Shown here one piece after another: positions 42,901 through 50,300 of a stretch of 64,000 bases of DNA (positions are counted from its first letter, which is position 1; each line of letters opens with the position of its first letter). The DNA comes from Prunella strophiata. Its lineage: Eukaryota > Chordata > Aves > Passeriformes > Prunellidae. Both the position numbers and the translations under genes were made by a program. The notes below the pieces were generated by a model, which was not told the origin of the DNA, ran no database searches, and saw only the letters and a program-made list of their open reading frames with translations. Location: assembly GCA_036583965.1 (NCBI GenBank), contig JAZBQD010000030.1:50531551-50595550 (forward strand), given 5' to 3'.

Positions 42901-43999
42901 GTGGCAGCTGTGGGGAAGAGGTGAGCCACCCAAATCTATTGGCTCATGGAGCTGTGGTTCCTAGACTTCTCAGGATCAAATCTGGCCCTGGTTCCCCTGG
43001 GTTAAAAACTCACAGCTAGAAAAGGACAATGGGAAAAGCTACCCAGTCCATCTGCTGCAGATGCCTTGAACAGCTCCTGTTTGCAGAAAAATGTGTGGGA
43101 CCATGACTAAGAGCAGATCCCAAGGTTGCTGTTACACCATGCATGCAAGTAGCATATTCTTGTAATTTCTCACTCTCACACTTGAATGAAAAAAGGGAAT
43201 TTATCTGAGTGGGAATTTAGTGTGACACTATCAAATATTCAGGGAGGAAGACATCATAAATGTTTCATTTCCCTGCACAGAACTTGACAAAGGTAATGCC
43301 TCTGAAAGCTTCTAGGGAGGAGATCTCCATCAAGCTGTGAGCACCACTTCCTAAAATCTTAACAAGTCCCATTCCCACCTCAATATGATGCCAAAGTGAG
43401 TGCCTAGGTCAGTGGCCTGATCCAAAAGAAACCTGATAGAGACTGGGGTGTCCCAGCAGAGGTTTAATCTCCAATGTCTTCTCCAGTTAACATGAAATAC
43501 TGGAAGCTACACAGCTTCTCATTGGTATACTCTGTTGGAACTAAACCTCCCCTCACTGTCCCACTGGTGTGCACTTGGGCCTTTTGTGTCCTTCTGGAAA
43601 CTCTAACAGAAACTTAGCCCATGCTTACCTGACATACTCAAAACACAAGTGCAGCCAGATCTGTCCCAGCTTGGCAGTGACACATCCCAGACTTTGTTCA
43701 AAGCTCAGTTAACCTGCTGGTGAAGGCAGCTCTCTTGGCTAGTATAACTAGCTCGATTCAGAGATGCCTCTGTGGAGGGATGCTCAGGGACTTATGCTTT
43801 CCCATTGCTCCATGTCAGGAATAATGACTAACCTTCTTTACCTGTCCCATTTTCACTCAGGATGCAATACTTACTCGATGCACAAGCCTGGGTGGAGAAA
43901 ATTCCAGAGGTCAGTGAGTGCCGCAGCACGCTGCGCCGACAGAGCTGTGCTCACCTGCAGGACTTCCTGAGCACCTCTGACAGCCTGTGCCATGTCTGA
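2698..43999 (+). CDS. C4: Complement C4 (non-MHC, Asp-type paralogue), 41 exons
   Basis: Secreted thioester protein of the classical and lectin complement pathways. In the family, C1s or MASP-2 cuts off C4a, and C4b then binds surfaces covalently and joins C2a in the C3 convertase. I assembled 41 coding exons with GT-AG splices, the same number as human C4, giving about 1,706 codons (human 1,744). Order by approximate residue: signal peptide 1-21, macroglobulin domains to about 650, RQKR beta/alpha site about 660, six-Cys C4a 676-742 ending GLAR, thioester GCAEQ about 991, catalytic-position Asp about 1106, acidic Tyr segment then RRKR alpha/gamma site about 1420, C345C domain from about 1580. 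C5 is excluded by the thioester, and C3 by the second furin-type site and C4-like sequence. Exons 9, 21, 23, 24, 25, 26, 28 and 38 each carry a one-base indel, and exon 29 is not open. I attribute these mainly to assembly error because STOML3 and PROSER1 show the same pattern. True recent inactivation is not excluded. Confidence 0.93.
4438..4630 (+). CDS. C4: C4 exon 2, MG1 domain
   Basis: Open in phase from TTTTAG to ATG|GTGAGT. It encodes [12 protein letters not shown]..., matching the start of the mature C4 beta chain (human SPSVVHLG). Confidence 0.92.
5659..5839 (+). CDS. C4: C4 exon 3, MG1-MG2
   Basis: Encodes the family motif [15 protein letters not shown] (human LFLQTDQPIYNPGQR). The donor AAG|GTTAAA is non-consensus at +3 to +5 but in phase 1. 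Confidence 0.92.
6490..6560 (+). CDS. C4: C4 exon 4
   Basis: 71 nt, intact. Encodes [17 protein letters not shown], matching human VRYRVFALDQKMRPSTD. Donor GTAAGT. Confidence 0.93.
6873..6958 (+). CDS. C4: C4 exon 5
   Basis: 86 nt, intact. Encodes [13 protein letters not shown] and FDIPDIAE, matching human NSHGLRVRKKE and FVIPDISE. Donor GTATGT. Confidence 0.93.
7635..7717 (+). CDS. C4: C4 exon 6
   Basis: 83 nt, intact. Encodes [10 protein letters not shown]...STEFEVKRY, matching human PGTWKISARF...STQFEVKKY. Contains a possible N-glycosylation site (NVS). Confidence 0.93.
8872..8959 (+). CDS. C4: C4 exon 7
   Basis: 88 nt, intact. Encodes [15 protein letters not shown], matching human LPNFEVKITPGKPYI. 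Has an N-glycosylation sequon (NES). Donor AAA|GTAGGT. Confidence 0.92.
11370..11475 (+). CDS. C4: C4 exon 8
   Basis: 106 nt, intact. Encodes [15 protein letters not shown], matching human YGKPVQGVAYVRFGL. Preceded by the largest intron of the 5' third (8960-11369). Confidence 0.93.
11691..11815 (+). CDS. C4: C4 exon 9, +1 frameshift
   Basis: 125 nt where 124 keep frame. Open through ...GFHLYVA. An extra T near 11793 then shifts the frame; without it the reading continues VTTVETA into the exon 10 SGGEM, as in human LYVAAAIIESPGGEM. Splice sites are intact. Confidence 0.9.
12133..12248 (+). CDS. C4: C4 exon 10
   Basis: 116 nt, intact and highly diagnostic. Encodes GGEMREEEL, then [20 protein letters not shown], matching human GGEMEEAEL and [20 protein letters not shown]. 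C3 and C5 differ here. Confidence 0.96.
12951..12993 (+). repeat. Poly(T) tract of 43 bases beside a 3' splice site
   Basis: An uninterrupted T run ends seven bases before the AG of C4 exon 11, so it forms that exon's polypyrimidine tract. The exact length is unreliable in any assembly. Confidence 0.95.
13002..13169 (+). CDS. C4: C4 exon 11
   Basis: 168 nt, intact. Encodes [14 protein letters not shown] and ends RDAQRLEIK. Matches the human segment SGSPASGIPVKVSATV through SELQLSVS. Acceptor AATAG lies directly after the T43 tract. Confidence 0.9.
13922..14119 (+). CDS. C4: C4 exon 12
   Basis: 198 nt, intact. Ends [11 protein letters not shown], matching human GSGATFSHYYYM. Includes [11 protein letters not shown] (human RVGDTLNLNL). 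Confidence 0.93.
14205..14653 (+). mobile_element. CR1 LINE 3' fragment, sense orientation, in C4 intron 12
   Basis: Degenerate match to the 3' part of avian CR1: the GGGATGATCAG segment, GGGCTTGTTCAG, then GGACTAGAGATCTCCATAGG and a terminal TTTCTATGATTCTG. The left boundary is approximate. Confidence 0.8.
15744..15935 (+). CDS. C4: C4 exon 13
   Basis: 192 nt, intact. Encodes the end of the macroglobulin ring: [14 protein letters not shown] and [14 protein letters not shown], matching human LAPSFYFVAFYYHG and NSLRVDVQAGACEGK. Confidence 0.94.
17292..17441 (+). CDS. C4: C4 exon 14
   Basis: 150 nt, intact. Encodes [15 protein letters not shown] and [14 protein letters not shown], matching human RNGESVKLHLETD and LVALGALDTALYAA. 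Confidence 0.93.
17848..17974 (+). CDS. C4: C4 exon 15
   Basis: 127 nt, intact. Encodes [17 protein letters not shown], almost identical to human [17 protein letters not shown], just before the beta/alpha cleavage site. Confidence 0.96.
18342..18413 (+). CDS. C4: C4 exon 16, beta/alpha furin-type site
   Basis: 72 nt, intact. Encodes [13 protein letters not shown], matching human TRKKRNVNFQKAI. RQKR is the expected proprotein convertase site separating the beta and alpha chains. Confidence 0.95.
18597..18618. repeat. Short tandem repeat of GCATCAT
   Basis: About three copies of a seven-base unit in C4 intron 16. Confidence 0.85.
19344..19544 (+). CDS. C4: C4 exon 17, C4a anaphylatoxin domain
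   Basis: 201 nt, intact. Six cysteines in the anaphylatoxin pattern (KCCQDG, FSC, QEC, QDCCE). The product ends VGLAR, the activation cut site, with Q from the next exon at P1'. Human C4a ends GLQR, so GLAR is the form seen in human C3a. The donor is CGAC|GTAAAG. Confidence 0.96.
20329..20440 (+). CDS. C4: C4 exon 18, start of the alpha' chain
   Basis: 112 nt, intact. An acidic segment (NEHEELFDE) precedes [12 protein letters not shown], matching human EEDLIDEDD then VRSFFPENWLW. In the family the acidic stretch contributes to C2 binding. Confidence 0.94.
20664..20734 (+). CDS. C4: C4 exon 19
   Basis: 71 nt, intact. Encodes [16 protein letters not shown], matching human LPDSLTTWEIHGLSLS, a signature shared by the C3/C4/C5/A2M family. 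Confidence 0.95.
21584..21723 (+). CDS. C4: C4 exon 20
   Basis: 140 nt, intact. Encodes [17 protein letters not shown] and [21 protein letters not shown], matching human LCVATPVQLRVFREFHL and [21 protein letters not shown]. Confidence 0.95.
22543..22756 (+). CDS. C4: C4 exon 21, +1 frameshift
   Basis: 214 nt where 213 keep frame. The 5' part reads [13 protein letters not shown] (human LTVSVHVSPVEGLCL). The 3' part, in another frame, reads VQLPLLAKG then [14 protein letters not shown] (human AFSVVPTAAAAVSL). The extra base lies between about 22580 and 22606 in a GC-rich stretch. Confidence 0.88.
24031..24082 (+). CDS. C4: C4 exon 22
   Basis: 52 nt, intact. Encodes [17 protein letters not shown], matching human KEGAIHREELVYELNPLD. 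Confidence 0.85.
24511..24592 (+). CDS. C4: C4 exon 23, +1 frameshift
   Basis: 82 nt where 81 keep frame. Reads [16 protein letters not shown], then an extra G in the GGG at 24558-24560 brings two stops (TGATAG). The corrected frame continues [11 protein letters not shown], like human DPNMIPDGDFNSYVRV. Confidence 0.85.
25038..25088. repeat. (TA)n microsatellite
   Basis: An imperfect TA dinucleotide run interrupted by TTCACTCATGCA, in C4 intron 23. Confidence 0.9.
25671..25875 (+). CDS. C4: C4 exon 24, thioester site, +1 frameshift
   Basis: 205 nt where 204 keep frame. Encodes [19 protein letters not shown], the internal thioester (Cys to Gln) that acylates targets; human has GCGEQTM. After ASEQWVNFN an extra C in the CCCC at 25834-25837 creates TGA. 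The corrected frame continues [14 protein letters not shown] into exon 25. Confidence 0.94.
27423..27497 (+). CDS. C4: C4 exon 25, -1 frameshift
   Basis: 75 nt where 76 keep frame. Reads [11 protein letters not shown], then one base is missing near 27451-27456. The other frame continues [14 protein letters not shown], matching human ADGSYAAW at the same spacing. This is the only deletion among the ten indels in the window. Confidence 0.88.
27924..28081 (+). CDS. C4: C4 exon 26, catalytic-position Asp, +1 frameshift
   Basis: 158 nt where 157 keep frame. Reads [10 protein letters not shown]...SNFLL, then an extra base (28001-28018, probably in GG) gives TGA. The corrected frame reads [22 protein letters not shown] in parts, matching human [20 protein letters not shown]. 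The Asp of PVLD falls 115 residues after the thioester Cys, as in human C4A. C4B has His there. Confidence 0.9.
28437..28600 (-). mobile_element. CR1-like LINE fragment, antisense, in C4 intron 26
   Basis: Old, diverged copy. The segments CATCTAGTCCAAATGCTGCTC and GTAACCTGTTTCTGTATTTCACC resemble the complement of a CR1 3' end. Boundaries are approximate. Confidence 0.6.
29455..29550 (+). CDS. C4: C4 exon 27
   Basis: 96 nt, intact. Encodes [20 protein letters not shown], matching human [20 protein letters not shown]. About four residues shorter than human before exon 28, if the GTG|GTAGGG donor is right. Confidence 0.9.
29878..30047 (+). CDS. C4: C4 exon 28, +1 frameshift
   Basis: 170 nt where 169 keep frame. 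Reads [12 protein letters not shown] and [16 protein letters not shown] (human [17 protein letters not shown]). An extra G in the GGGG at 30024-30027 leads to TGATGA; the corrected frame ends CSSFDEG. Confidence 0.88.
30869..31099 (+). CDS. C4: C4 exon 29, 5' part not open
   Basis: The 3' part is clear: [16 protein letters not shown] and [14 protein letters not shown] match human IETTAYALLHLLLHEG and GGFRSTQ, with donor CAG|GTGCCT. Extending this frame leftward gives an FW 32 residues before ATAYALL (human YW at 33), but a TGA at 30905-30907 interrupts it. No acceptor gives the phase left by exon 28. The 5' boundary is therefore a guess; an indel, a CGA-to-TGA change or real damage could explain it. 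Confidence 0.75.
31539..31697 (+). CDS. C4: C4 exon 30
   Basis: 159 nt, intact. Encodes [16 protein letters not shown], matching human DTVIALDALSAYWIAS, the TED to CUB transition. Confidence 0.95.
32304..32363 (+). CDS. C4: C4 exon 31
   Basis: 60 nt, intact. Encodes [19 protein letters not shown], matching human FSLGSKINVKVGGNSKGTL. NGT is a possible glycosylation site. Confidence 0.93.
32828..32921 (+). CDS. C4: C4 exon 32
   Basis: 94 nt, intact. Encodes [19 protein letters not shown], matching human LDMKNTTCQDLQIEVTVKG, including the conserved N-glycosylation sequon. Confidence 0.95.
33644..33812 (+). CDS. C4: C4 exon 33, sulfation region and alpha/gamma site
   Basis: 169 nt, intact. The acidic Tyr stretch [12 protein letters not shown] corresponds to the human tyrosine-sulfation segment (EDYEDYEYDEL). 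SRRKRDLS is the second convertase site, which releases the gamma chain and is specific to C4 among C3/C4/C5. Ends LQYKVCVR (human VHYTVCIW). Confidence 0.96.
35461..35548 (+). CDS. C4: C4 exon 34
   Basis: 88 nt, intact. Encodes [21 protein letters not shown] in parts, matching human [21 protein letters not shown]. Confidence 0.94.
35653..35672. repeat. (TAGA)n microsatellite
   Basis: About five tandem TAGA units in C4 intron 34. Confidence 0.9.
36153..36227 (+). CDS. C4: C4 exon 35
   Basis: 75 nt, intact. Encodes [19 protein letters not shown], matching human SDRYVSHFETEGPHVLLYF. Confidence 0.95.
36844..36952 (+). CDS. C4: C4 exon 36
   Basis: 109 nt, intact. Encodes [18 protein letters not shown], matching human PVGLVQPASATLYDYYNP. 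Confidence 0.96.
37593..37607. repeat. G15 homopolymer
   Basis: Fifteen consecutive G in C4 intron 36, beside an A-rich stretch. The length is approximate. Confidence 0.9.
37928..38017 (+). CDS. C4: C4 exon 37
   Basis: 90 nt, intact. Encodes [10 protein letters not shown] and [15 protein letters not shown], matching human RRCSVFYGAP and LATLCSAEVCQCAEG. Confidence 0.96.
38341..38434 (+). CDS. C4: C4 exon 38, +1 frameshift
   Basis: 94 nt where 93 keep frame. Encodes PCPRQKSTF (human KCPRQRRAL) and VSFVCYQP. An extra T near 38421 shifts the frame; without it TADYG joins exon 39 AYEVEIL, as human RVEYGFQVKVL. Confidence 0.9.
39133..39216 (+). CDS. C4: C4 exon 39
   Basis: 84 nt, intact. Encodes [22 protein letters not shown], partly matching human [21 protein letters not shown]. 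Has an NST sequon; start of the C345C domain. Confidence 0.93.
42598..42730 (+). CDS. C4: C4 exon 40, C345C domain
   Basis: 133 nt, intact. Encodes [24 protein letters not shown] in parts, matching human [24 protein letters not shown]. Intron 39 before it (3.4 kb) is the largest of the gene. Confidence 0.95.
43861..43999 (+). CDS. C4: C4 exon 41, C-terminus and stop
   Basis: 139 nt, intact, ending in TGA. Encodes [15 protein letters not shown] and [18 protein letters not shown], ending CHV, matching human PQYLLDSNSWIEEMP, CRSTRQRAACAQLNDFL and the terminal CQV. Confidence 0.97.
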
Positions 44000-44161
44000 A
44001 CCATGGCTCTGACCCCCTACATCTCTCTGGGACTGCAGCTCACCTCCTGCCACAATTCTTCCTGCAAAGCCTGTGCATCCCAGTGGCACCTGAAACATTG
44101 CAGGGCTGCTTCCATTGCTGTTTCGCTGATTGGGGTATCCTCTTGTGGGTGTGGGTAATGC

Positions 44162-44167
44162 AATAAA
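44162..44167 (+). terminator. C4 polyadenylation signal AATAAA
   Basis: Canonical hexamer 163 bases after the C4 stop. This gives a short 3' UTR, typical of C4 genes. A T/G-rich stretch (TTACTGTGTTTTTTG) follows at the right distance. Confidence 0.8.
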
Positions 44168-44199
44168 AATGCAGTTCCTCTACTAGTTACTGTGTTTTT

Positions 44200-45995
44200 T
44201 GTACCTGACACTGGGGAAGAGAGAGCAGGAGTTTGTGTCTCCTTGAGCTCTTCTACAACAGTGCCATTATCCTGCAGAGAGTCAAAAAGAAAAACACATT
44301 GTGCATTGCCTGATTAATTCCTACAGTCCTGGGCAAGAAAAAAAAAATATTTAAAAAAAGGCCAAGACATTTTCATGGGTCAAAAAGAAAACTGGGCGTT
44401 CATGGGCTCACCTGTGTTACACTACTGCTGAAAGAGAAGAGATACCAACACTCATATTTCAACACAGCAGCTGGTTTTCGGTTGTAGCTGTGAGTCCTGC
44501 TGACCCCATGTCTGGATTCCATACACTTCCAAAGCTGGATCTAGAAGTGGTACACTGAGCATGCCCTGTGCTGGACCCAGGAGTCTTCCACAGGCTTGTT
44601 AGGCTGGTAGCTCACTGTTTGCTTTTAATTGCACTCTGTAGCCACATGTCTTTCAAACTTTTCTTTTTCTTGAGTTTAACTCAAAACTGCTCTTTTCTTG
44701 GGATAAGAAAAAGTCTGTGGAAAATGTTTTGGTAACACTGATAAGCAGATGACTTTCAACTACAGGTTTTGCTTCTTTAGCTTGCCAGCAAAATGCCATT
44801 TGGTAGTTATGTCTCAAGCAGAGAACTGGGTAGGTCACCATCCTCAGATGCTCATACCACTGTCTGTGCCAGCAGCTACTGAGCACAAACATTTGCCACC
44901 TGGACTGCTTGTGCTACACTGCAGTAAAAATAAGAAGGGCCTGTGTCAATGGTATGATAATTAGTAGGTCCATGCTGAGGTGGCTAATTTGGTGTCAAAT
45001 GACCTACTGATAGGAAGGGCAACAGTGATGCTCATGTGGCCAAGACATTACACTGCAGCAGCACCTACCAAAACAGCTCCATCACCAGAAATTTCAGATT
45101 CACAGAAGAGAGTTCATTGCTGTGTGCCTAAACTGAGAACTGAACAGCTGTCTTTGAAGGCTGCAAACTCAAACTCAGCATCAGCTGAACCTGGATAGCA
45201 GCAACATCTTCCTCTCAGCTGCCAAGCTTTGCATGGATAGAGGGTAGGGAAGGCTCATTTCAGGAAAACCTCAATGAATGCTTCATGTAAAGGAAGATAA
45301 GAAACCTACTGAAGGTGTAAGACAGGCACTTAAATTGACAGAGGACCTTGAGGTTTGCCCCAGCTTTCACATTTAGGAAATGTGGTTGTAATGCCTGGTC
45401 ATTCATTCTCTTTATTAGACAGCCTTTATAAATGTCAGTGATATGGCAAAATACAGCTGAGGTCAGTAAAGCAAGTACTAATTTCTATTAATATTAGATA
45501 AAGAATAGGCTGTTCTACTGACATACCCATTATCCAGTAATTCTGCCAATATTTATGAAAGAATATCTCTAAGGTTAAGAGCCAAATCCTTCCTTTCCAC
45601 TCCAGAAGACTTGAGTTAAATACCAATGTCTGACCCTTCTGCTGTGTGGAGTTTATCAACAGCTCAGAGGTTCTTGCCTAGCAAACAAATCACCAAATAA
45701 TTGCAACACTCAAGACTCTGTAAAGTATGGAGAAAGCATCATTAAAATTTTATGTTAGGCCTAGCATACATTTTACATATTTTCTTCCATTTTACTTGCA
45801 GGTGAGTCTATGCTGGAACTGCTTAGTGTCTCAACTTTGCAATGCAGTCTAAATGTGGGAGCTGTGTGTGATTATTAAACTTATTTTGGGGGCAGAGGAC
45901 CCAAACATGCCTCTACTTCAACTCTGCCAGGTGGGACCCCTTTGCTTCCTAGGAAAACCTTTAAATATCTCTGGCCTAGGAGCATGGAACAGTCT
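44200..45995. other. C4-STOML3 convergent intergenic region
   Basis: Tail-to-tail spacer between C4 and the minus-strand STOML3; no exon is supported. The STOML3 3' UTR should occupy its right part. TTTATT at about 45412 reads AATAAA on the minus strand and could be its polyadenylation signal. Confidence 0.55.
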
Positions 45996-46196
45996 CTATC
46001 CCCCCGTACGTTTCTGCCCCAAATTCCCAAGCATATTTATAGGGAGAGGGAAGACAATGGTGGAATTATTCTGTGCTGCCACAGCTGCTAATGTTTGCAG
46101 GTAACGCAGCGGCAGACCTGCCGGGGACTCGGCCAGCACCATGGAGGCCTGCTGGAGAGCTTTGGAAGCATTCCTTTCTCCTTCAGCTGCCACAAC
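45996..46196 (-). CDS. STOML3: STOML3 exon 7, C-terminus
   Basis: 201 nt including TAG, intact. Encodes AAEGERNASKAL, SMVLAESP, LRYLQTL and NNSTIVFPLPINML, matching human AAEGEMNASKSL, SMVLAESP, LRYLQTL and KNSTIVFPLPMNIL. Confidence 0.96.
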   Translation of the reverse strand, partial: VVAAEGERNASKALQQASMVLAESPAGLPLRYLQTLAAVAAQNNSTIVFPLPINMLGNLGQKRTGG

Positions 46197-47302
46197 CTGC
46201 AAAGGAACAGAAATGGAAATGGCATAGAAATGTTGCCTGTAGTGGTAAAAATCCAGCTTTATGACGAGGAGAAAACAAACTGGCTTGGATTCCTGGAACC
46301 AGAGGACAAGAGGAAATGGCCTTGAAGTTGCTAAGGGGAGGTTCCCATTAGATATTAGGAAAAAAAAATTAGGTTGTCAAGTGTTGGAAGAGGATGCCCA
46401 GGGAAGTGGTGGAGTCACTAACCCTGGTGGTCATTTAAAGGGTATGTAGATGTGGTGCTTAGGGACATGGTTCAGTGGTGGACTCAGGCAGTGCTGGGTT
46501 TAAGGGCTGGACTTGGTGATCTGAGAGGTCTTGTCCATCCTAAACAATTCTGTGGTTCTCTGACAAGGACATGAAAGCCTGGAGGTGGGTGTCACCTCTC
46601 ATGGGTCTTACCTTAGCTTTTTTCTCTTGAGCAGCCTCTGCTTCAGCTGCCATTGCCCTCTGCATGGCCATGGGGATCCGGATGTCCTTGATCTCCACAC
46701 GGGCCACTTTGACTCCCCACTGCTCCGTGGCACTGTCGAGGGTAGCCTTGGGGACAAACAACACACCAGGAAGAGCACAGTGCTGGCAGAGGGAAAGCCA
46801 CGTGGTGTACCCTGCTTGGACAGGGCAGGGCAAACCTGCACAGCAGAAAGAGGGACGCTCCAGGGGCACCAGCACCCAGCATGGTGTGTGCACAGTGGGT
46901 ACCACAGCCTCAGGAAACACTTGCTGGTCAACACCAGTGTCTCCTGGCTTCTCTCCTGCCTCCTAAATTATGATCCCCATACTTTCCTCAGGTGGGCAGT
47001 TACTAAACTTTTTCCTTTTACAAAGAAATACTTCAGCAAGTTCCTCAAACAGCACAACATGGTAAAGTTACACTGCAGGTGAGACACAAGACAGCCCTGC
47101 AGCACTGGTAAACTCATCTGTGCTCCAGCTCCTGGGCACTTCCTGCAATCCACACCACCACCATGACCCTGTCTCTGCATGGCCACTCTCTGGCTGCAGA
47201 GGGTACAGTCTCTCTTTGGTCAGACTGTGCCTTGTCTCTGACTGAAATTAGTAAATTGGGTATTGGATTTTTTTCCTCTGCTCTCTCCCTGGCTGCCAAA
47301 CA

Positions 47303-47336
<34 letters not shown>

Positions 47337-50300
47337 AAACAAAAAAAAAAAAAAACAGATGGCATTTTAAAGCTTACAGCAACTCAATTTTGTACTCTTA
47401 GGTGTAATGACAGGAGATACAAGTCTTGCCTCAGTCAAGGGTCAAGATAGAGATCTCCTGCTCATGGGAAGCTCTTTCCCCATGTTTGCAGCTGCCTCTG
47501 TGTAAGGGCTAAGCTGATTTTTTTAAATCACTGGATAATTTCAGAATTTTAATTGCTTTTTCATAGCAATAACTCTGCTACTAGAACCTGGGGAAATACC
47601 TTTAGAATAACTCTTTCTGACTCTAAGCAATGAGATGTATAAGTTAAAAAAAAAACAAAACATAAAGGGAGATTTTGTTATCCTTGTTGAAGAAAGAAAG
47701 AGAGATTATTTCTAATTTGCTACTCCCCAGAACACATCTCTGTGCTTACGAATTTTGAGTGTCAGATTTACCTGGACACTGCGTGCAATCTCCTCACGAC
47801 CAGCCAGCAGCTGAGCCAAGCTCTGTGTACCCAGAACGTTTCTCAGAGTTGTCTGTGCCAGGAGCAAGGTCGCAGAGTGGACATCAGTGACATTGGCAAC
47901 AGCACTGACAGCACTGTGGAATCCTGTAGTTCACCACCCCATCCACGTGGGCAGTGACAGCATCCCTCGTGAGAATCTGCATTTGAGAAATGCACACAGT
48001 CACAGAAAGACCCAACAACACATCCTTTCCCTAGGAAGGGAATTTTTTTTTTTCTAACCCTTAGGGAGTAAAAGGCACTGATAATTCAAAAAAACCAAGA
48101 ATTGCCTTTTATTTCTTTGTCATTCCCCCAAGAAATTACTTTAAGACAGCTGTCCAGCATCAACAAAGTTTAAATGCTTTATATACCCTCTAAATAACTG
48201 TTTCAATAGTAAGTGAATCTCATAACTTGAGTTAATTTCTTTTGCAATAATAAATGATATCTATCCTCTTCCTTTCTTGTAGAAAGGTCCATTAATGAGC
48301 TTATACATTTCAGTGCAGCTTGGAAGATCTGTGCTACTTCCCCTAAACAATGTATTTGTAAGAAACACCAAAAAATAAAACGTGCAAGACATTGTGAGAA
48401 GAAACTGAAAGAAATATTTAAGTATTCATAGAAGAGCTGTCATTTTTTGCCAGACAAGCTTCTTGTGCCTCAGAAGACAGCTGGCCCTCAGCAGAGAACT
48501 GATGATGCTCCACTACCACTTCCCTCCTCAGCATCTTTTGCCTGCAAGGGAATGATTCACAAAAACCCTGCCAAATGCTGCAGAAGCTTGGCAAAAGCTG
48601 CTAAGCTTTATACAACACAAGTTCCTTTCAGCCTCACATTTTGGAGGAAGCCATTTTTTATTTCACACCACACACCCCTGTACCCTGTACTCTGGGAAAA
48701 GGCTCTTTCTGTTTACAAAAAGATAATAGCCCAAAAAACATCTCCCAGGGAACAGAATAGGAAACTCTGGGGGCCCAAAGGGTTTTGGAGCTGCCTCTTC
48801 TCCCTCTGCTCTTTGTTTAAAGAAGGGGACAGCAGTGCCAAATCCATAAGAAGAAGAATTTTTCTGCCATGGGGTTGAGGCCACACAGAACCAAACCTTG
48901 ATCAGAGCAGGATTGCTCAACAACTGATCCTTCAGATTAAATTTTCCAGTCAAAGTTTGCCAACAAAATGCCTGAAGATATATCCTACTTAGATGTATCT
49001 TGCTTCCTCCATCCATTCCTGCTTGGACCTGAGTTTTGTGGAAGGTTGTCTGCTACTTCCTGTTAATTTAATGGGATTTGTTAATGGGTGTCTGTTACCC
49101 TTTCCAGACACATGTAGAAGTCTCTTTTGAATGGTGAGCTACATGTCACACCAAATTTTCCTAGGACATTAATTTACAACTGGGAATTTTGTAGCCCAGT
49201 CCTCTTTTGTCCTCCCTGTCTCTCATTCACACTTGTAACTCTCTTCCCTTACATTTGAAATTACAGTTCTGAACACCAGCTTGACCTGCAATGATGCATC
49301 TGCAGATTTTCATTGGGGGAATCATAGAATGGTTTGGGTTGGAAGGGACCTTAAAGATCCCTCAGTTCCAGCCCTATCCCATGGGCAGGGACACCTTTCC
49401 CTAGACCAGGTTCCTCAGAGCCCTCTCCAACCTGGCCTTGAACACTTCCAGGGATGGGGCACCCATAATTTCTTTGGGCAAGAAGTTGTGTTGTAAGCAG
49501 CTTGAAATCCAGAAGATACAACAAAAAAGGCCAAATTCCATATGGTAGCTAGATTCCATATGGCAGCTCAGTGTGGCAAAATTACAAAATGTGCATTATT
49601 TTTAGTTGTGCCATGAATCTGCTGCATCTTTTGTTCCTGTCTTAGATGGTTGCTAGAGAAGTTACCTCTTGTGGAGGAATCTTACAGGTAATGGTCCTAA
49701 GATCAACCTTGATAAATGTATCTGTACATGGAAGTACAAGGATCATTCCTGAAAAATAAAAATTATTAGATTAAACACCTCTGGAACTAAAGTCCAGATC
49801 CAGGTATCCTAGAGAAAATAAACAGATGGAAATAGCCACAGGATTCAGAATAACACCCTGCCTTTTCACCTGCAGTTGTCCCTTCTGCTTACAAGACATG
49901 ACAACAGTGATGTTTTGCATCTTCAAATAACAGAGGGAAGTGCAGATATCTGCAAGTAATGTCTAATGACCTAGGACTCTGGTCTGGAAATGCACAGCTT
50001 GAAGCACTTGTCTGAAGTCTACCATGAGACTTTTGGCAAAAATTCCTTCCACGCCTTCAATTTTCCCTTTTTAAATCACAAGCCATGTATGGTTCAGTAT
50101 GTGTCCTCAGGAAAGACATCACCCAGGTGATTCCTGCAGCACATGAGGAACATTGTCCCAAGATGTGACAAATCCTGTGAAGGAGTCACCACCCCCTTCA
50201 CTGGAGAGGGAAGACTGGACAAAACTTCCAATCCTCTGTTGTAATCTCAGCACCTTGCTTTGGCACCCAGAGCCCTGTACCAGGCCTAGCTACTCTTTGG

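Noticed and set aside
2698..43999. Identity as complement C5 or C3 rather than C4
   Set aside because: C5 has no thioester, and neither C5 nor C3 has the second RRKR alpha/gamma site with an acidic Tyr stretch. Exon 10 (FVPGAPF) and the C-terminal CHV end also match C4.
2698..43999. C4 as an obvious pseudogene because of its frameshifts
   Set aside because: The same insertion-type lesions occur in STOML3 and PROSER1, all C4 splice sites are intact and functional motifs are kept. It remains possible but is not the best reading.
46585..47082. 165-codon plus-strand open frame
   Set aside because: It runs antisense across STOML3 exon 6 and has no family signature or splice support.
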